DNA of 64,000 nt from Amyloporia xantha (GCA_036971615.1 JAYKKR010000012.1:186001-250000); one strand, 5' to 3'. Numbered from the stretch's first letter, positions 30,362 to 44,400 are shown. Notes: generated by a model not told the origin, from the sequence alone. Numbers and translations: made by a program.

Positions 30362-33153
30362 CTCAGGACAGTGGGACGTCCGCATCATCTAATCGCGCGA
30401 CCGCCGAGCACAATGCCGCAGATCATCCTAATCAGAGCGGATCTCCCTCTGGCATGCTCGAGGCGCGATCAGTGGCACCGGGTTCCTCGTCGATCTTGCT
30501 AGGACCTGCGCGCGGCGGTGCGTCCGCCTCATCCGATCAGCCGATCGTCGAGCACGGGGCCTCACAGCCCAACTCTACTCTCGATGCTCATGTCGACCAG
30601 AGCGATCCTTCCCCGGCCGTTTCTGGTGTCGAGCCAGCTCCGCCTGATGATCTATTCGAATCACTTATTAACCCCGCATCCCCCAAGCATGGCGTGGCAT
30701 GGGATTCCATTGCATCTAGTCTCGAAGTCATAGAGAAATTCTCAGATGCTTTACCTCCATTAAAGATGGCAGCTAGTGCTGCACTAGTTGTTGTCAATCG
30801 GGTTACTGTGAGTATGAGTTTAATTGATTATTTAGTTCAACTTGTTGACTGTCATCCAACAGACAACCAAGGATGCCACTGCAAATTTTTCCCAGCTTTC
30901 TACCAAGCTTGTTGCATTGAATTCAGTTCTGGAGAACCCATATGAAAATCTTTCTCCCCATCTTAAATCAGCTCTGGACAAGTTGTCAAAGTAAGCAATA
31001 TGGACTTTTTGTCAATGACAGCAACTTGAATATTAATCATGAAACAGAAACATCAAGGAAAAAATAGAAGATATTGATAAGAAGATGAAGCACTCACTAG
31101 TCAAGCGTGCATTTACTGCACCTAGTGATGTGCAGGATATTGAACGAGACTTCCGTGGAATTGATAATGCACTGCAGGTCTTTGTGGTATGATTGTTTTC
31201 AGTTATTTGAGGCTATCAGCATGGCTGACATATAATAGATGGACATAACACTGGCAACACATCAGATTACTATGGAGACAAACAAGATTTCTACAAAGCA
31301 TTTCAATTACAGTGAGTTAGGGAAGTCTGCTAGAATTGCATCTTAATAATCTTGCTTTCAGCCATTCTTAACAAACTTAGTCCTGTTGCTAAATCAGAAG
31401 CCAACCATGGTGGTCGTCCAAAATGTATGCCCCAGACAAGAGTGGCACTATTGGACCAGCTTCATGCATGGGCTTTAGATCCACAGGGACAACAAGTGTT
31501 TTGGCTCAATGGCATGGCTGGTGCAGGAAAAACCACCATTGCTGAGTCATTTGCTCACATGCTATTGGATATGAAACTACTTGGAGGTAGTTTCTTCTGT
31601 TCACGGGCCACAGAGGATCAGAGAGATGCAGGAAGAATTTTGCCATCTTTGGCATTCAGATTGGCCCACACTATTTCAGGCTTAGAAATGCCCTTGGTGC
31701 AGGCAATTCAAGATGATTCATCTGTTATCAACCTTCCACTTCAAGATCAATTCAAGGTCTTGCTTGCTGGTCCATTGGAAGCTGCATACACTAAGCCACC
31801 ACTGCTGCCTATGGTTGTTATTGTGGATGCACTTGATGAATGTGCAGATTCTAATGCCACAATGGACTTCCTTCAAATCATCCTCACTCATATACCAGCT
31901 CTTCCCATCAAGTTCTTTATATCCAGCAGACCTGAATCCCAAATTCGGGATGCCTTCAAACAGGGAATATATCCACCTTCTGTTTTATGACTTCATGAGG
32001 TTGACAGCCAGATTATCCAGGCTGATATCAAGCACTATATGTTGACTGAACTGGGTAAAATACCTAGCCTCAGAAATCATTATGGGTCTGAATGGCCTCC
32101 TTATGCAGTGGCTACCCTGGCTGATCATGCTGGCAACCTCTTTGTCTATGCATCTACTTTATGCAAATATATTGGCCAGACAAATGCCACTCCTTGGAAA
32201 AGGCTTGAAGATCTAGCTACATCTGTAACACTGCTGGCAACTAAATCCATTGATGGGATTTATGACCTTATCTTGGATGTGGCCTTCCAAAATCTGGAGA
32301 AAGAGGAAATCAATCATAAAATGCAAGTTCTTGCTTGCATTGTGTGTGTCTTTGAACCACTCTCCATTCAGAGCATTGCACAGCTGCTGGATTTGGATGA
32401 AGATGCAGTTTCTGGAGTTTTGGAATCCTTTCATTCGGTCATTCAAGTTCCATCAGAGAAGAATGTCCCTGTCCTGTTATATCATGCTTCTTTTCCCAAC
32501 TACCTTCTGGACCCAGAATGATCAGGAAACAAGGAATGGACTGTTCTTCCTTGTTCCACCCACCATGATCTTGCCAGAGCCTGCATGCAGGTCATGACTT
32601 CACAGCTTTTTTTCAATGTCACAGAAGTAAAAGACTCCCATTACAGCAATAAAGAGCAGGAAGAACCCTGCAAGATAGCTGGACATTTGGCATACACATG
32701 TCAATACTGGATAGATCACTTTGTATTGTCAAATCAATCTCCTGATGATCTTGGCATGGTACAAAAACTGCTGTGCAGCAAATTTCTCTACTGGCTGGAG
32801 GTCATGAGTGTTCTTGACAAGATGGCTCATGTGTCTGTTGCATTACAGAAGATGTACAATGTGAGTCATGGATTTTCAGGCATATGGTACACATGCTAAC
32901 ACCAAATGAATAGAACTCACCACCATCATCTGAGTTACAAATATTGGGAAAGTATTGTGCAGAATTCATTACAGCATTTCAAGAGCCACTCCATCTTAGT
33001 GCCCCTCACATTTATATCTCTGTGTTGCAATGGATATCTCCAAATTCCCCAATTGCTTGTCACTTCCATCCACATTTTCCTGCTACATTCAAGCACATCT
33101 TCTCAGGCCAAGTAAATGAACCAGTATTTCCCATTTGGAGGGTTCATGCACAT

Positions 33154-33766
33154 ACACGGAGTGTGTATTCTGTTGCATTCTCACCAGATGGAAAGCACAT
33201 TGTCTCTGGGTCTTTTGACGACACAATCTGCATATGGGATGCACAGACTGGCAAGCTAGTGTCTCAGCCACTGGAAGGGCACAAACTGGCTGTCTCGTCT
33301 GTTGCATTCTCACCAGATGGAAAGCACATTGTCTCTGGGTCTTATGACAAGACAATCTGCATATGGGATGCACAGACAGGCAGGCTAGTGTCTCAGCCAC
33401 TGGAAGGTCACAAAGGTATTGTCTGGTCTGTTGCATTCTCACCAGATGGAAAGCACATTGTCTCTGGGTCTTCTGACAAGACAATCTGCATATGGGATGC
33501 ACAGACTGGCAAGCAAGTGTCTCAACCACTGGAAGGGCACAAACTGGCTGTCTCGTCTGTTGCATTCTCACCAGATGGAAAGCACATTGTCTCTGGGTCT
33601 TTTGACGACACAATCTGCATATGGGATGCACAGACAGGCAAGCTAGTGTCTCAACCACTGGAAGGGCACAAAGCAGCTGTCAGATCTGTTGCATTCTCAC
33701 CAGATGGAAAGCACATTGTCTCTGGATCCATTGACAACACAGTGAGAATTTGGCACAATCCAATTG
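33154..33766 (+). repeat. WD40 repeat array of gene A (five units)
   Basis: Four 129-bp units encode the type KxxVxSVAFSPDGKHIVSGSxD, followed by a fifth that ends TVRIWHNP. Units are nearly identical except at a few positions. Five units are fewer than a seven-bladed propeller needs. Confidence 0.9.
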
Positions 33767-34065
33767 CTGTTGCTCCCTCCACTCCATCAACTCACTTTTG
33801 TGGATTGAATAATCCCCTTTGGCATGATTTTGCTCCATCTGGCAACACACAGTCTGGCATATACATGGATGACAATGGTTGGATTAGAGGGCCAAAAAAA
33901 GAGCTCATATTTTGGATTCCTCTTCATCTCCGTCCAGGGCTCTTGTGGCCAGGATGCCAAAGAATATGTGGAGTTCCCTTCACAGTGTCCCTGGATCTCA
34001 GCAGATTTGTTCATGGAGAATGCTGGACCCAGTGCTATTCTCCCCAAGTTGTAGATATCAGTTGA

Positions 34066-36230
34066 CTCATGATTACCTAAGTAATATCTCACTCATATTC
34101 ATTGATGGCCATTGTTTTGATTTTCCCTACTTCCCAGCGTATTTGTTGACTCTAGTGTTCCTATGTACTCTCCTCTCCTTAGTTGACACTCTGTTGATCA
34201 GTTACCACTGTACAGTATGTTAAACATGTTGTGATATCAATCTTCAACTTGAAATGAAACATATTGCAAGAAATGCAAGCAAATGACTGCATAAATGGCT
34301 GCCAAGGTATGGTCTTTTTAAAATCTATCACAACAACTTGTTACTGGAAGGATGGACACATACCAGACCTTTCAGAGTCTTTGTTCATGTCGGCACCGGA
34401 GGACGTGTAGAACGTGCTCGCGTGGTTGATACTAAATCATCTTGGTTGGTTCGAACGCGCGCCACGCGGACCGCCGCCCAATGCGCACTGTCGTACCCAC
34501 CAGTAAGCGGCTGACCGTTGGTCGCTTCTAGCGCGAAGACCTCTAGCATCGCTTGTAGGTATTACGAGCGAACAAGATCGTCTCATGTCGAAGTCCTGAG
34601 CTGATCCTGCTCAACGAAGCAGACGCCATGGGGCCGGGGGTATTGATCCGAGCAAGACTGCCCAAAGGGTACTGGACTCGGAGGTCCAGAATGTCAGTCA
34701 TTGACGGCACTAACAAAGTTCATGCTTCTGCAAACGTACAGATCACCATGCTTCTCACGCATAAGAACACTGCTGTGCTGAGGAGGCGGTCGGGAATCAG
34801 GAACGAAGGACTGATCCCCCAGCGTCAAGCGATAGACGATCGCGCCCGTCCTGCGCTAACGTAGGGCGGACGTCTGCCTGCACAGCCCCGTCTCGGCCCA
34901 CTGCCGTCCGGCATCTGCGCCCCGATGCAAAAGAGAACGACGGCGTAAGTGTATGCTCATCCACGTCGACATTCGGCTGCTCTGCAGCGCGCTACCCGCC
35001 TGAATGATGCGCCATTAGTTGTGATGGAACGTGGAACGTGGATATATGCTAGTACCGTTCTTAAGCAGCCTCAGCGGTAGACAGACACGGCCGGGTGCCC
35101 GTTCGCTGTGTGGATCGTCCCGTGAAAGACTTGAGCACCCGGAATGCGAGCCCGTTCGCTCTCGCGAAGCGGGGCGTACCACGACGAGGGGCGTGCACAT
35201 TAAGTCGCTCTAGGGCACAGCGTTCGTACGTCTGGCATAGATGTTTCACCATGCATGTACAAACTGTACCGGACCAGACCGATCGCGCATCTTCACTCAA
35301 CCGTCCTCGCTTCAACTCGCTACCGCATGTAAAATGCGCCGTGTGGTTTCAATAAAGGACAGCGACCCATGCAGATCATCCGACGGACGACACTGCCGCT
35401 CAGTCTGGGGCCGATTGGACGGGATCGTCGAATAGACAAATGAACGCAGTCCACACCCACGGTCGGAAGGGACGGCGGCATGGGCGTCGGTATGCGCATA
35501 AGATGAGCACATCCAACTGACAGTGGTACGATAGTCTCGCACTGGCTGGACGGAGAGCGCCTCAACAGTTGCCCGACGGAGCGAACGCCATCGCCTCCAG
35601 AGCAGGGCCGTGAGGGCTGGCCGTAATCTGGAGCGCAGTGGCCGGACAGGCGAATCTCCCGTCGAGGTGGCTTGGGTTCACCGCAGTAGAGTCTGACGGG
35701 GGCGCCGCACTGCGCCCGACGTTCGTATTCCGCCGTGGACGGTGAGTCTGTGGCGCGGCGATCTGTGGATGGCATGCGGGTTAGACGTCTGCCGTACAGG
35801 GACCCTGGCCGATACGCGTCGGTAGCGAAGTGGGGAAGGGACAGAGAGGGCGTGATTGGACGGAAGAGTGGGGCTGCGTTGGAACACGGACGAGAGGGTT
35901 GTCTGCCGCTACTTTGGCTGGAGCGTGGTGGGAGCGGGAGAGCGGATGAGGCTAGCAACCATGTCGGTTATCCTGTCGAGGAGCTGCAGCCGAGTCTGAC
36001 GGGGCTGAGATTCACTGTCGGCGCCGCACTGTGCGGAAAGTCATTATTCAATCTTCGGGGGCAGGTGTGCTCCCGTAGTCTGGAGAGGCAAAGTATTAGA
36101 TGTTCTTCCTCATCGTTATGATTCGTGTTCGTTTGCACTTGTATGAGATGGGATCGCGGTGCTGTCCAATCCCAGTAGGTGGGAGTGGGAACATGGAGAA
36201 TACGGCGAGACGGAGCAGGCTGTTCTGGCA
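34066..36230. other. 3' flank of STAND gene A, no supported gene
   Basis: The first 300 bp are almost identical to 56841-57130. The remainder aligns with 57130-59017 but with many substitutions and indels. ORFs are short and differ between copies, so coding is unlikely. Confidence 0.5.
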
Positions 36231-39200
36231 AAGATTCTCCAATGAGCGGCGTTACTCGCTAGAGGACACGCCGTGAGATTCTGTGTTAGAGATCGCGCAT
36301 GGCGGAGTGTGGAGGGCTCACCGTACGTTCAACGAAAGATCTCACAGCGCAGGTCTTTTACCGAGCACGCGTGCGAACGGGAGGCTTGAGAGAATGCAAG
36401 CACATTCAACCACCTCTCACGCGGACACGATGCTGGGGGGTCGCTGCCGTTCGTTTTCCATGCACCGCGCCTGGATGGGATGATGTACATGCTAGGCAGG
36501 AACTGGCGCACAAAGAGAGGAGCGGGAGCGAAAGAGAGACAAGGGTGGCTATAAAGCTGTACCTCACGCGGGCAGCGAAGGCGAGTGGACGGAATGGCCG
36601 GGAGTTTCGAGGGAGGTGACCAAAGAGGACAGCGAGGATTGGACAATCGCAGACGCCGGCCGTGTGCTAGCCTAGAAGCCCCGCGAGAACAGCGGGAGAG
36701 ACCGGAGCAAGGCACAAGGTGGGGGATGGGAGGGCAAACGACGCAGCGGAGGACAGGCACGGGGACGGACAGAGCATAGCAGGGCGATGCAAGGGCGATG
36801 GCAGGGAGAACGAGAGGATCGTCGGCATTCGGTCACCATAAGCGCCCACTTCCCCGCGGGGAGATCACATCGGGCACAACTGCCGAGTCGTCTCTCTGTG
36901 ACTCTCGCTGTGTCTAACTCTAAGTACCGACGGACGCCAATGCCCTCACCGTGTCACTTCGCACATCCTCCACAGACCTTTTGACTTCATATCACACTTC
37001 AAGTTTTAAAGGTTCAAGCTTCAGCACTCCAGGCTCTGTTTCAGCGAACATCAGTGGTCGACCCGTTCTTTCTTGTGTACTTCTGGCCGCGTGTTGTGGG
37101 CAACCTCTACACCGAAATTTTATCCAAGCTGAGTGCACCGACCCTGGTCATTGAGTCTACCAGGTTCCAACCTATGCTCACCGCCGTTCGCCTCTCAGAA
37201 CAATGCAATTCTGCGCACCCTCTATGGTCTGGGGCGCCATCTCGCAGGCCGTAAGCTGGTACTCTTGCGTCGCCGTCGCCCTGTTCAAATATCGGTCTAT
37301 ACAGTGTCCACTCTGCCTCTAGTACTACGAATGGTGTGGATGCTAGCTCCCGAATTGTCTACGCTCTTCCTCGTCCAAGGTACCATTGTGCGACTTATAT
37401 CCTGTAGCGTTGCTCATACACGAACTCAGGTGTCTATTCCGCCTCTCGCAGGGCACACGATGTTTCGCTGTGCCAGCTTCCGGCTCCATTCATGGGTATG
37501 TGCTGATGAATCAGCCCCAACGTCCCACTCGCTGACAGAAGAAAGGAGGCTCTGATGGGGCGAGGCCGCACCACGACGTTGCTCTCCCCATTTCGGTCCA
37601 AGTCTGTATCCGTGGATGACACTTCCTGGAATGGCCCTCATGCGCCAATACGACATGATAAGATGTACTTGGCTCGGCGAGTATCGTGCCGTGCTGGAGG
37701 TGGGACAATGACATTCATTTCGAACAGGCATATGCAGCCTCTTCGAGCGTACCGGCGACATATCTGTTAACGCCTACGCATCCTTGTCATCTATTCTCTT
37801 CCACCTTCGTTCTATACAAGACGTATCCTCCAGCTGTCGCCATCCCTCCACGGACGACCTTACACGCACACCGCCGCGGCGCTAGCATCCTTCGCTTTTC
37901 GCCGCCAGCCCTGCAAACTCTTGTACTTGCTGTGTACGGGGCTCTCGCTCATCTCCTTAAGCTTCCCTATTGGACGCTCTTCATGCTCTCGCGTCATGGT
38001 CTCTTATGCACGTCCGTATTATCAACCTCCGACGCACCTCCTCACCACCTCCTTCCGGACTTCACTCAAGTTCTTGACTTTCCACGCGGAGCAGGTCCAA
38101 CGGTCCGGGCTCGGTGAGGAGTATAGCTCTGTGTGGGTAGAATCGACCCCGGAGCTGATCGTGAATGACATAGAAGCCATGGGGCCATGAATCGCACCGT
38201 ACCAATGCGCGTCGCCGGTACGATGGATGAGCACGCAGGCGAGAAGGTTACATAAGACCTCCATAGTGAAGAACGGGACGTAGGCTCTGCGACGGGATTT
38301 AGGCTCTGCGACGGGGAAGTGGGAGAGCAATCATTTTCGAAATGAGGTGCTCAGACACGCCGATGACTGCTCGCGTGTGTTCCACTGGCAGATCAAGTAC
38401 CGTCTCGACTCTCACACAAGGCGCGCCGTACCCTCCCAACGGCACGTTCCCCGCCGCGCTCGTCGATGCTCTAGCCGACCACGACTATCATGCCAATGAC
38501 TCTAGCTTCAAGCTGTCGGATATCCTCGTCTCGGGTGAGCCTGCTGGTGAGCACTCGCCTTCGCACTGGTGCGCTACTTTGTCGCCATCCCCTGGCCACA
38601 GCACTTACATCGTCACGGTGAGCCTTCTACGAATATACTGAGGAAATGCGCCACGTGCATATTTAGGGCTGCAGCTACTTTCGCTCAGTCTTCGACATGC
38701 ATTATTTTGGCATTTGCAATCGCGCTGATGTCTTCTACTCTACTCTACTCCCCCATACATATTCACCGAAAAGTCTTCCGCCGAAAGCGCCGTTTCTCCT
38801 CTCGCTCACGGCAGACTGGAGCTGCACGTACGCCGGGCCTCAAGCAGTTTACGCCGTGCATGCAGACAATTGTCGGATCAGAAGACCGGGGGTTGTATGA
38901 AGTGAAAATCTTCATTGGTTTCTTTGCTACACGTTTCGTGTTTGCGCTCAGGGTTATATGGAGTAGTTGATGAGACAGCGTATGTTGCAGAACCTGCAGA
39001 TACAAGAAAAACTCGGATCGACTATGGCGAGGTGGAGGTGGACACGGATCGCACAACGCATGCCACTTTCAGTCGGATGCTGGTTGGGTTGCGCGGGGGG
39101 CTATCAGAGAGCCGTTCGCGTCGGAGCGCGAGGGGCATGGTAGTGTGCAGTGTACATGCGACGAAATATATTTGTTCAAGTTGATGTCTGTACATGTCCC

Positions 39201-40715
39201 GAGACATCGAAAGTATGCCTTCCCTTTTGCACTTTGTTTCTGTTTAATCCTCCTCTCCCTCTCCCTGTATTTGCTTTCACCTTCATTTCGGTCCTCCCCA
39301 TCCCTCCTCCAATCCCTATGCGAGGACGAGGAACCTGCCGGATGCGGTTTACCCTGACCACGATAACTGACCCGGGATGATAGTACTAGCCGTGCGTTCC
39401 CTTTGTTTCTGTTTGTTCCTCCTCTCCCCCTCCCTGTACTTGCTTTTACCTTCGCTCGTTATTCACGCGTAGAAACATTGATATGCTGATGAGTTTGCGG
39501 CGGTTCGAAATCAGGAACGGAGGATTGATCGATATGATCCCTCGACGTGGAGCAATTGATTGCCGCCCCCGTCGGTGGACGTCTATCTGCACAGCCCCAT
39601 CCAGCCCTTTTCCGTCTGACATCTCCGTCCACATCCAGTAAAACGACGGCGTGGAAGTGTTCGCCCATCCAAATCGGTATTTGACTGCTCTACAGCGCGC
39701 TAGCCGCCCAAATAACGCGCGATTAGTCGCAACAGAAAGGTAGACGTATGCTACATACCATTCTGTCGGTAGCCTGCGCGAGACACGGCCGGCCGCTATT
39801 TATGTGGATCGTCCAGCGCACCACTTGAGCATCGTAAGTGCGAGCGCTCTCGTTCCCTCAGAAGCAGGTGCCTCACTTTTTCGTTCGCGGGACGACAGTA
39901 TGCGCGTCGATCAGCTGCGCAGATACAGCGCCCTCACAGCGGTGGACTCCACAGCCATGCCTCAACATTCCTCGCTCCGACTCGCTTCCGCGTATAAAGT
40001 GTGCCGGGTGACGTGCAATAGACTCCGACCCCCTGTGTGCTAGCCTGTAGGAGGGCGAGAGAGACCGGAGCAAGGGCGCGAGGCAGAAAGTGGCAGTGAC
40101 GCAGCGGAGGACAAGAGCAGAGGACGGCAGGCCCGGGCAGGGACATGGTCGATGGCTGCAGGGAGAACGGCAGGGAGAACGAGAGGATCTACGCCGAATC
40201 CCCAGGTCACAAGCGCCCACAAATCACATTGGGCACAACTACCTGCTCGTACTTATTGCGAGTCGCTTCTCCTCAACCTCTACCACGCTTCAGCACTCCC
40301 GGTTCTGCGTCGCGGGAAACCTCTACAACATTTGGATCTCATAGAGCGTGCCGGGCTCTGGTTGTTGAGTCCGCCAACCTACTACGCTCACTGCTAAGTG
40401 CTTGCTCCTCTCCTCGGAACAGTGCAACTTAAGTCCGCAGACACTCGTCTGGGGCGTCATCTCACAGGCCGTAAGTTGACGTTCTTGCGTTGCCGTCGCT
40501 GTCATTCTGTTTTGATACGAGTCTATCCACTCGGCCTTTAGTGCTACGATAGGGTTTGGGGTACTGGCTCCCGAATCGTTCATGCTCTTCCCGGTCCAAT
40601 GTAATATTGCTTGATTTATCGTTTTCTTTTCGTTCCTCATATTGCAGGTGCATATCCTGACTCTCTCAGAGCACAGGAAAAGTGTCGCTGCGCCCGTGTC
40701 CGGCTCTCCTACCAT
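36231..40715. repeat. Highly conserved block of the duplication (copy A)
   Basis: This block is nearly identical to 59018-63455, with a few small indels (for example near 36790, 36830, 37590 and 38290). Flanking parts of the duplication are clearly more diverged. The block itself holds internally related units. 39030-39170 resembles 42230-42350; the GAGAGACCGGAGCAAGG stretch near 36700 recurs near 40065 and 44810. No long ORF with domain evidence is present; pyrimidine-rich stretches lie near 39230-39310 and 39400-39450. Confidence 0.8.
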
Positions 40716-41440
40716 GGGTATCTAGTGACGGGCCCGCTGCAACGTCCCATTCATTGACAGAGCAAGGATGTTTCGATAGGATGAGGCTATCGCTCGAGTA
40801 TGCTACTGTCAAGCTACCGCTCAAGTCTGTTATGACACACACAGCGACGGTCCTCATCCGCCAGCACGACATATGCACTTGTTTTGGCGAGTGCCCTGTC
40901 GCGCTGATGGTAGGACAGCGATATTAATCCAAACAGGCATAGACACCCCCTTCGAGGAGCGCCCCGGGGACTTGTGTTTTGACTCCGTACGCATCTTTGT
41001 TATCTATGCTTTTCCATCTCACGTCTGATACAAGACATATTCTCCAGCTGTCGCGATCTTGCATGCACCCCACCCCTGCTGGCATCCTTCGATTCTCGCC
41101 GTCGTTTTCTTACAAGCTTTTGCTTGCTGGGCTCTCCCTCATCTGGTTAGGCTTCCTTATCGGCCGCTCCTTGATGATCTGGTGCCATGGCACCCTCGGC
41201 CGTCTTGGTCTCTTGTGTACGTCCTCGTGATCAATCTCCGACGCACCTTCCTCATCACCTCCATCCAGACTTCCATCCGGTTCTTGACCTTCGTATAGCA
41301 GGTTCAATAGCCCGGGCCCAACGAGGTGTGTAATTCAGTATGGGTAGACCCGACCCCGGAGCTGGTTATGGGTGACATAGAAGCCATAATGGCCGTGAAT
41401 CGCGTCGTACCAGTGCGCGTCGCCGGTAATGATGGATGAG

Positions 41441-44400
41441 CACGCAGGCGGAAGGTCATATACGACCTCCATGGTGAAGAGTGGGACCTAGGCTCTGCGA
41501 CGGGGAAGTGGGAGAGCAGTTACATGAGCGACGAGATACTCAGACACGCCGATGGGTACTCGTGCGTATTCCGGATCGAGTATCGTCTCGCGCAAGGCGC
41601 GCCATACGCTCCCAACGGCACATTTCCCGCCGCGCCCGTCGACGCGCTCGCTGACCGCGACTATTCCGTCAATGACTCTAGCTTTCAAGTCGTCCGACAC
41701 CCTTGTCTCGGGTGAGCATGCTGGTGAGCACCTCGCCTTCGCACTGGTCCTCTACTTTTCCGCCACAACCTGGCCTCGGCACCTACATCGTCTTCTATGA
41801 ATATCTTAAGAAACATGCCACTCGCATATCCAGGGCTGCAACCACTTTCGTTCAGTCTTCGACATGCATTGTTTTGGCATTTGAAATCGCCCTGCGAGGC
41901 GATCTGTATCGTGATGTCCTTCTATTGCACTCCCTTGTGAGCTTCCACCAAAAGCTCTTCTCGTTCTCTCCTCCGAAAGCGCAGTTCTTCCTCTCATCCG
42001 CGGCAGACTGCGGCTGCACGCACGCTGGGGGATGGAGCGCTTTACGCGGGGGATGCAGATCACTGTCGGACGAGAAGACCCAGCGTTATATGAAGCGCAT
42101 GAAGTGGAAGCCTTAATTGGGGTTTTTTGCTACGCGTTCCGTGTTCGCGCTCGGCTTTGAATTGATTGGTCGGTATGAGGCCGCGTATGTTGCGGAACCT
42201 GCGGATATAACGAAAGTTCGGATTGACTATGGCGGAGGTGGACACGGATCACACAACGCATGCCACTTTCAGTCGGACACTGGCTGGGTTGCGGAGGGCT
42301 GTCGGAGGGCTGTTCGCTTCGAGGGGCACGGCTGCATATAGTATACATACGGCGAAATATATTTGTTGAAGTCAATATACATGCATGTCCAGCAAGATGT
42401 CGACAGTACACATTCCCTTTTGCCCTTTCTTTCTGTTTGTTCCTCCTCGTCCCCTCGCTGTGTTTCCTTTAACCTCTGTTTCCCTGTCCTGCCCCCTCTT
42501 TGTTTCTCTATGCTTCTCCTCGTCTCCACCCCCCCTCATTTCACTTTCCGTTGCGTCTCTTTCATCCTCCGCCAGACGTCGTAATCTACCGATTTCGGAG
42601 TATATGGCGACGTTGGACGCGAAGCAGGCGGCCTTCTGTCGTGGTTGTTTAGAGCTTACCGGAAGTCCGAGCCGTTCTCCCTTCCGACGTCCGCAGATCT
42701 GGCTGCCGCGTCAATCCGCCGTTCGTTCCCTCTGTGCGAGACTCGTCTGCTCTGCCTCTATTGTGCGGAGGATGTGGACTTCGGGAATAGATGCCTGACG
42801 ACAGGAAGAGACCGTCAGGGACGCGGAATTCCAGCTATCAGCTCATATAGGCTATCAGACGGAAAGAACGCACTACAACAACACGAAACTCTCTTCCTGA
42901 TTGACGTCACAAGAATCGCAACCCAGGTTCTACACACAAGTGCTCATACGAATTGAATGCGATGTCTTTCACCATTCCCATTTGACGTTTGTGTAGCTAT
43001 CCCACGCCGTCAACCATTCATTTCGATGCGAAGCAACGCGACGTCGTCCATTGCTAGCAGCGGAACGCCCTGCCGCTGGGCCTCGCCTCAATCTGCAGCT
43101 TGATCGTCCATGCAGTGCCAGGTCTGCTACCCGAGCTGTAGACAAAATTCTGGCAGTATCAAAAACATGAAAGAAAACGGTCAGTTCTAGAATAGAATGA
43201 CGTGAACCAAGGCACCTGCCCTTCGATGCCTCGTGCTCATTCAACGTCGAGGATCCGGGCACCGGTCTCCACTCCACTTCGCCAATCCCTACGCGAGAAG
43301 TCGGACGCAGTCTACCCTGACCACGGTATCTGATCCGGGATGATTGTATTAACCGTGCGCTTGCCGTCTAGTGCAGTCCGCCAGTCGTCCGGGTCGTCGA
43401 GAAGCGGAAACGCGTCGGTAATTTGCTCGAGAGACAGCCTGAGAGAAGTAGACCGTAGACCGCTAGGCTGCCGTTGGACGCTGGGCGAGCCTGAGTAGCC
43501 GGAGAGGAAGATGTATGTGTCGTCCTGAAGTTCGGGGGAGTGGCTATTGGAGAGAGAGGGGGAAAATAGAGGGGGAGGGGTCGAATTGGAGAGGAAGGGG
43601 AGGAAGTGGGATTCGATCAGTGGGATGTCTGGAGTAGAGGGGAGACGAGCTGATAAATCACCGCGTCGAGATGCCTGCGCGCGACCATGGCCGAGAGGGC
43701 CTGGGGTATGCCGAGGATGGCGACGATGCTGCCAGTGGGGGTCAGACGCGCGGGCGGGAGTTCGTCAGTATCCAGGGCGATAGCAAATTAGATCATAGAT
43801 GCATGGAAAGTCAAATGAGATGAATATTAATTCTTGACGGGGTGAGAGGGAAACGGGCGGGCAGTGGAGAGGAGAGAGAGAGAGAGGATGAAGCGAGAGG
43901 GGGGCGAGCTTTTTCCAGTCGGCATGCCGGTCGAAAATGTGGGCAACCCCTACCTCACATGCTTTTGTCCCTCCCTCGCGCCCCACTGCACGGTAGTGGT
44001 ACTATACTCCCGTGCGCGCACTAGGCTAGGCTCGGGGGCATGTTGCTTATCATGTCGAGACACTGCAGCTGAGTCTGACGGGGGCTGAGAGACTCAGTGT
44101 CAGCGCCGCGCTGTGCCGAAGGTCGTTATTCGACCTTCGAAGGCCGGTGCGCTCCTGCGGGCAGGGGAGGTAAAGTACTGCGAGTTCCTCACCGTCGTCG
44201 TGGCCCGTGAGCATTGGTCTCGCGCTTGTATGCGACGCGATCGCGGTGCTATCTAGGTAGGTGGGAGTGTGACTGTAAGAATAACGGCGCTACGGCGCAG
44301 GTTGCTCTATGGCAGACTAATGAGATGCCGATGCGCAGCGTCACTCACGAGTGGACGACGCTGTGAAATTTCGTACGGATCGCGCATGACGGAGTGTGGA

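Larger units (their letters stand above)
26601..34065 (+). pseudogene. STAND NACHT-WD40 gene, copy A, disrupted
   Basis: The start is ATG at 26601 (MSPPKDKSRPGRSISRLG), the same position as in intact copy B. Exon 1 is 26601-27010 plus 30372-30807, split by an inserted element. Exons 2-6 are 30863-30990, 31048-31186, 31239-31311, 31362-32860 and 32914-34065, all with GT...AG introns at the same places as copy B. The NACHT has GMAGAGKTT (Walker A) and VIVDALDECADS (Walker B). Two in-frame TGA codons, at 31988-31990 and 32519-32521, replace arginines of copy B; between them the frame is open. The WD40 array has four full 43-residue units plus a terminal one (33154-33766), then the conserved tail ending VVDIS. 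Removal of the insertion would not by itself restore an open reading. The gene probably makes no full receptor, though truncated products are possible. Confidence 0.9.
22560..41440. repeat. Segmental duplication, copy A
   Basis: The block corresponds in the same order and orientation to 47585-64000. Anchors are 22562 with 47586 (GCCGCTCATT-like start), 24000 with 49041, 26601 with 51593 (STAND start codons), 34066 with 56841, 36231 with 59018, and 41400 with 63960. Similarity is uneven: diverged with indels over 22.5-26 kb, high over the STAND first exons and tail, lower over 34.4-36.2 kb, and very high over 36.2-40.7 kb. Copy A is enlarged by the inserted element at 27011-30361. The non-genic parts have no convincing long ORFs. 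Confidence 0.85.

Noticed and set aside
36231..41300. Paired ORFs identical in both duplication copies taken as genes
   Set aside because: Identity follows from near-identical DNA. The ORFs overlap on several frames, lack domains, and are broken in the more diverged units.
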